Shown here: positions 24,801 to 30,800 of the stretch, in pieces
Numbering within the stretch: position 1 is the stretch's first letter
Layout of the letters: the number at the start of each line of letters is the position of its first letter
Source: Candidatus Omnitrophus fodinae SCGC AAA011-A17
GTDB lineage: Bacteria > Omnitrophota > Omnitrophia > Omnitrophales > Omnitrophaceae
NCBI GenBank assembly: GCA_000405945.1
Contig: ASOC01000010.1
Span: 1 to 32,137, forward strand
Length of the DNA: 32,137 nt
Direction of reading: 5' to 3'
Position numbers and translations under genes: made by a program
The notes under the pieces: model-generated
The model's input: the letters and a program-made list of their open reading frames with translations, nothing else
Told to the model about the DNA's origin: nothing
Databases searched by the model: none

Positions 24801-27800
24801 ATTTTCAATGCCCCCGGCTCAAACGAAATCCGGTAGGTGACGCCATTGATAGTCACCTTGCCCGTATCTTTATCACTGGCATAGGAACTGCCTCCATCGT
24901 TGAACACAAATGTTCCGTCATCAAATTCCTGGACCGTGTAGTAGCGGTCACCGACACGCATCATCCGGCCGCGCTCTTTCCAGCTCACCAGAGGATGATC
25001 TTTTTCGGTTAATTTGATTTCAACGCCGTCTTTTTCAATGGCAAAAACCTTGCCGTCAATCCCGATTGTTTTCCCCTCGGCATCGCTGAAATAATCCTTA
25101 ATCCCGTTATTCAGGCGGTATTTTCCGTCGGATTCTTTCACATACGAATACGCGGTAAAATCCAATTTAAGGTGCGACACATCAATTTTTTCGCTTTCCA
25201 AAGGCGTGTGGAGATACCGGTCAAGTCCCTCGACACGGCGGTAACGCAGGCCGTCCGGCATCACCACATACCCGTCATCCGGCCGAACCGCATTTCCAAA
25301 ATCAACTTTATTGTCATAATTGCCGGAAAGCTCGGGTGACATGGCAATCAACTCACCCTTGTCATTAACGAGATAGGGCGTGAAGGTGTAGGTATGTTTT
25401 TCGAAAACACGGCTGTTTTCTTCGACCGTAATCGGCTCAAAAGCCACCTTGTAGTAAGCTCCGTTGATGCGGATAAACTCCACGGGAAGCGTGGTGTCAA
25501 ACTGCTCTTCCAGCGTGATTTTGCCTGTGACCGGGTCTTGTTTGACACTGTATCTGACTCCGTCAAGTTCTACGTATTCCGCAACATCTTTAGCGGCATT
25601 CAATTTAATGGAGGTCTTGCCGATGGCCGACTGGATCATGGTTTCATCGACCTGGTCAAGAACACCGTCCTTGGTCAAATCACCCTTGATCTGCTCCTTG
25701 AGGGTGAAATCGCCTCTCTTCGGATCCGTGATAATGTCATAAGTGATGCCGCCAATTTCCACCTCGTTCTTCCCCAGCGTATTCGTATACCGGTGGCTCC
25801 CGTCATCAAACACAAAATACTCAATATATTTACCGCCTCCGTAATATCCCCAAAGGCTCTCATCCATGCCATCAGCGCCAGAACCCCCGGTATTAAACTC
25901 CATATTCCCAACTGCAGAACCCATCTCCTGTTGCCCCAATTCATCCCCAAAACCGCCGATGCCGGACAAATCAACACCAGCCATGGCCGTTCCACCTCCC
26001 ATCGCAAAACCGCCATAACCTGCCTGGACCCCGCCCATTGCGCCACCCGGCACGGCGGCAGCACCACCGCCCATCGCACTCATGTCATACTGGGTTTGAT
26101 TATACTGCCCTGACCATGCCACACCGCCGTTCTGGTTGTAGCCAAATTCCGTGATACTGCCCGCGGTTCCGCCCGACCCAAACGTCTGGACACTGTTAAT
26201 ACGCCCGTCCGCGCCGTAGGTAACGGCCGCGGTCGTGTTCGAAGGTTTCACATTCAAAGGTGTGGAATTCGCGCTTATTCCCGCGCCTGCATACTGTGTC
26301 GTCCTGATTTGGCCTGTCGCGGAATCTACCGAATTGTCGTTCATCCCAGCCACCTGTCCATTGTTATAAACAAGGCCGTAATCCACCTGCCCGCTCTTTT
26401 GCATAACGAAACTGTTGGCAATCTGACTAGATGTCATCGCCGACGGCGTCGCGTTTGCCTGAACTCCTTTATAAAGGTCGACCCCGCCGCTTTCATTCAC
26501 GTCATACATATTGAAAACACCCGGCGTAGAAGCGTCTCCCTCAAGCGCATAATCAAGCCCACCGTCTTTACCGACGCTCAGCATCATGCCCATCTGCGCC
26601 TGATTCACGGTTGCCGGTGTTGCATTGGTGCTGACACCGTTATATATCTTCATGGTCTGTCCGGATTCCTGAGTGGTCACGTCGATTAACCTATTCGTGC
26701 CATCCGTCATGGTTTCGCGCAAATAATCCAAGGCACCATTTTGGAAAGCCGCATATCCCACTTCCTGTTGCGCTGCGTTCAAGATGTGCGCCGCGATTAC
26801 CGCTCCGCTTTGGGCATCCACACTGTAATCAACATTTCTAATATCGCCGTCCTGGCTCAAATAGGACAATGTCATACTGCCATTCGCACCAAAGGCGAGT
26901 TGGCCTTCCTTGTTCTTGTTCAATTGGTCATTGGTCATGCCGGGAGTGATATTATTGTAGAAATCCATGCTAAGAGGGTTGCCGCTCGCCTGGTCCATGG
27001 TCACGCCCGTCATGTCATAGCCGTTGCCGTCCGCGGCGAGTTGGCGCAAACTGAATCCGCCATCCGGACTGAAAAGCATTTGAGCTGATTGCGATTCCGT
27101 GAATTCGCTTTTTGATAATTTCTCCAAATCAACCGCACCTTGAGCGCCAGGCACCGCGTCATTGGCATTTGCGGCTTCATACCAGTTCACAATCTTAACT
27201 TGACCGTTCGTGTCCTTTAGGAAAGCTGCCTGGATAAACTGCGGCTGAGCCGTTGAAGGCTCTACACCCGCAGGAGGCATCTCTCCTTCCGCCTGTTGCT
27301 GCGGTTCTTCTCTGACAATGGCGCGGTCCAAAGATCCCGTAGCGTCATAGAAGAAACGCTCCTGAATATCATTATCCGTGACGCTGGTCCGGGCATTATC
27401 AACCGTGAGACCGGCTTTGTTGTACGTTGTTTCCGCAACCAAATGACCGTCCACAGAATCATATTCGAAGCGGGTGTAAGAGTTGACGGTACCCGTCTGC
27501 GTCAATTCGTAAGTGGCAACCGCCCGGCCGCCGAGGTCAAGATCCGTTCTTTCTTCGGCAGGTCTCTGCAGCATTCCGGCAAATGAGGACGGAGCCGTCG
27601 TCTCAGCACCCTGCAACCGGTTCAAAACAGCAAATTCTGTTTTGCCGTCGCCGTTCAAATCTCTGGATTCAATGCCTATCATCTGTTCCGACAGGGACGA
27701 ATACATGCCGGTCGCAAGCTTCTGGTCGTCAAAATACACTCTTCCGAGAGTTTCACCGCCCGCGGGAACATCATTCCAGGACGCGGGAGTCTGCATGCCA

Positions 27801-30800
27801 TCCACTTCGCGCACATCAAAATAATCAATGCGACGCAACTGTCCTGCAACCGGCGAGTCAATATAATGCGCGGTAAAAATCTGGTTTTGAGGACCGATGA
27901 TGCCCAGGACTTCACTGGCTTCATTCTTGAAGGTTGCCAGCACGCTTTTGCCTTCCATGACATTTTGCGCGGCATAAAGCATGTCTTTTTCGCGCACAAC
28001 CGCCCGCGTATCAGAGGCGTCTTCATTGATATTCTGATATAAGGAATTCATGGCCAAAGTATCGTCTTTTTGCTGCAGAGCCGTGACCGGCTTCATCTCA
28101 GAAGAAAAAACATCTTTGCTTTCCCGGATTACATCTTGCGTGTCAAGCGACGACTGGATATAAGAGCTAACCCCGGCCGTATCAACAGACGTGCCGTCAT
28201 GAATATCCATAGGCGACTGAACCGTAACACCCTCCAAGCCGCCTGCCCCGTAATTAAAGTTAATTCTTTCCTGCAAAGGTCCGTCTGCGCTGAACGTTGT
28301 CATCTGCGTTACCATGCCATCCCGGTAATTGATTTGCTCAATCGGATTCTGATCACTGAAATCAGCGGGCGTAGAATTTTCGGAAACACCGCCTTCATAG
28401 ATCGTCACACCCTTAAGCGCAGCGCCGGCTTGAGCCATGCCGCCAGCACCGCTACTTACCGTGATAGCGCCGCTGGAGCTGCTTCCGCTAAATACGGCCA
28501 TTTGCTGAGGCTGTCCCTGCTCGTCATACATGCGGGCATATTGAACACTGCCTTTATCCATGATGATATCCGCAGACTTCTGAACCGAACCAAGGTTAGT
28601 GGGCGAGACATCGCGGATCACTCCTTCGTCATAGGCTGAAATGTCCGTAACCTGACCGGATACATCGTAATTCAAATCCGTCATGGCCACTTTACCGCCG
28701 GAATACTGGCGCATAAAATCGACCTGCCCTTGTGAGTTGTAAATTCTTTCCACATTGGGGTCTTTTCCTTCAAAGGCCGAAGGCGTGGCCAAGCGTCCTG
28801 CATCCTGATATTCAACCACGCTCGCAAGATTGCCGTCCTGGCTGTAATTCATGACCTGAAGATTCACGTCACCGGCCGGGGTGTATTCCCGGGCGTATTG
28901 CGCACGGCCGTCCTGATAACTGTAGTCCGTGACACGGTCTGTGTCGCTCACCTGTTTATCCGTCGCCTGGACTGAGGTGATAGAAGATTTCTGATACAGC
29001 CTCGCTTCCTGCAGAGTACCGCCGCCCGCGGTGACGAATTCGGTGATTTGATGTTCACTTGCGTCTACCGCGTAATCAACCTGCATGGCGCCTGAGGAAT
29101 AATCATACGCAAACGACTGCTGATACTGGGACACAGGAATATCCGCCGGATTGGTGTTCAGCGTCGCGTGGGTGTTCAGGACATCCGCGCGAGTCACATT
29201 CCCCGCGGTATCCGTGGTGTAATGGACGACTTGCTGTTGGGCATCCATAATCCCGGTAACCCCATAAACCAGCCGCGGAGCCTCTTGCGTTGCAGCTTGA
29301 CCCGGCTGAGACACCTTCGGAGATTCGAAAATGAATTGCGCCGAAATTTTATCATCGTCCAAGGCAATAGGCCGGGAATTGAAGTCCACGTTATCAGCTC
29401 CATACAGGCTGGCTTGGTTAAGCATGCCGTTTTGATATTGATAATCATAAAGTTGAACCTTGTCGCCATCCTTCACAGCCGCGTAATCGATGTTCTGCTT
29501 GTCTGTCGTGAGTGTGTAATTGGCGAGCTGTTTATCCGCCGCCCCTGTCGTGGCATCAAGGCTAGCCGCCTCATACTGCTTAAGCTCATTGGCGCTTGAG
29601 GTGAAAAGATTGATCTTTCCGTCAGACGTCTTTATGGCCACGGATGCCACGCTCTTCATGTCCCCCGCAATATTGACTGTCGCCGTCTGCGTATCTTGCG
29701 CGGCGGCAGTCGCGTTCAATGAATCAACCGTGTACTGTTTCATCTGTGAGCCGTCGGTCGAGAATTTATAAAGCTGAACCGTATTATCCGCGGACATATG
29801 AGTCATGACATCGACTTGCGTGCGGTCGTCCGTCAGAGTAACGGTACCGACTCTATCTCCCTGTGTTTGGGCGCCCAAAGCATTGATTTTATATTCAGCG
29901 ACCTGTGTCGTACCGTCAAAACCAAAACGGCTGGTCGTGCCGTCCGCAAGTTTAAGATCCAACGTTTGAACGGAGGCGCGATCCGCGGTCAAATTCGCGG
30001 CAGCGATTTGTTTTTCCGCGGCCGCGCTTGTCGTTGTCCAGGTGGCACCCGTGTACTCATTGATCTGCGCTCCGTTATTCGCCATCGTGTACAAGTGCGT
30101 GGTCCCGTCCGCGGCCAGCTTCACCACCGAGCTCACATTCCCCTGCTCCAAATTCACTGTCGCCGCGCGATTCGCCGCATCCCCGGCATTCGTCGTCCAC
30201 TGCGCGTCCTTAAACGCCTCTGCCATCGTCCCCGCGGCATTCACATCATAAAAATACTTCGCGTTATCCACAGCAGACACCCTCACCACTGAATCCATAT
30301 TCCCGGCATTGTCCAGATTCACCGCCATCATCTGCTGAGCCGCTGTCCCGCTCGTCGTGTTCCAATCCGCACCCCCAAACCCTTCGATCTTATTCCCGGC
30401 CGCGTTCACGGCATAAAACACTTTCTGATTATCCGCTCCCATCGTCACCACCGAAGCCACTTTCCCGTCCGCCAAATTCACCGCCAGCGTCTGATTCTCC
30501 ACAGTTCCACCCGTCGTGGTCCAATCCGCTCCGCTGTACCCGGCAACCGTTGTCCCGGCCGCATTCACATCATAAAACGTCTTCGCCCCGGCCTGCTCAC
30601 GCACCAGGTAATCCACCTTGTTGTCCGCAGTCATCGTCACAACTCCCACCTGCGTCCCCGCTGCCCCGTCAAACGCCGTGGTCTTGTACTCCATCACTTT
30701 ATTCGTTCCCTCAAAATCAAAACGGCTCATCGTTCCGTCAGCCAGCTTACGGTTCACATAATCCACCGCGGTCTTGTCAGACGTCAGATAAATCGACTGC

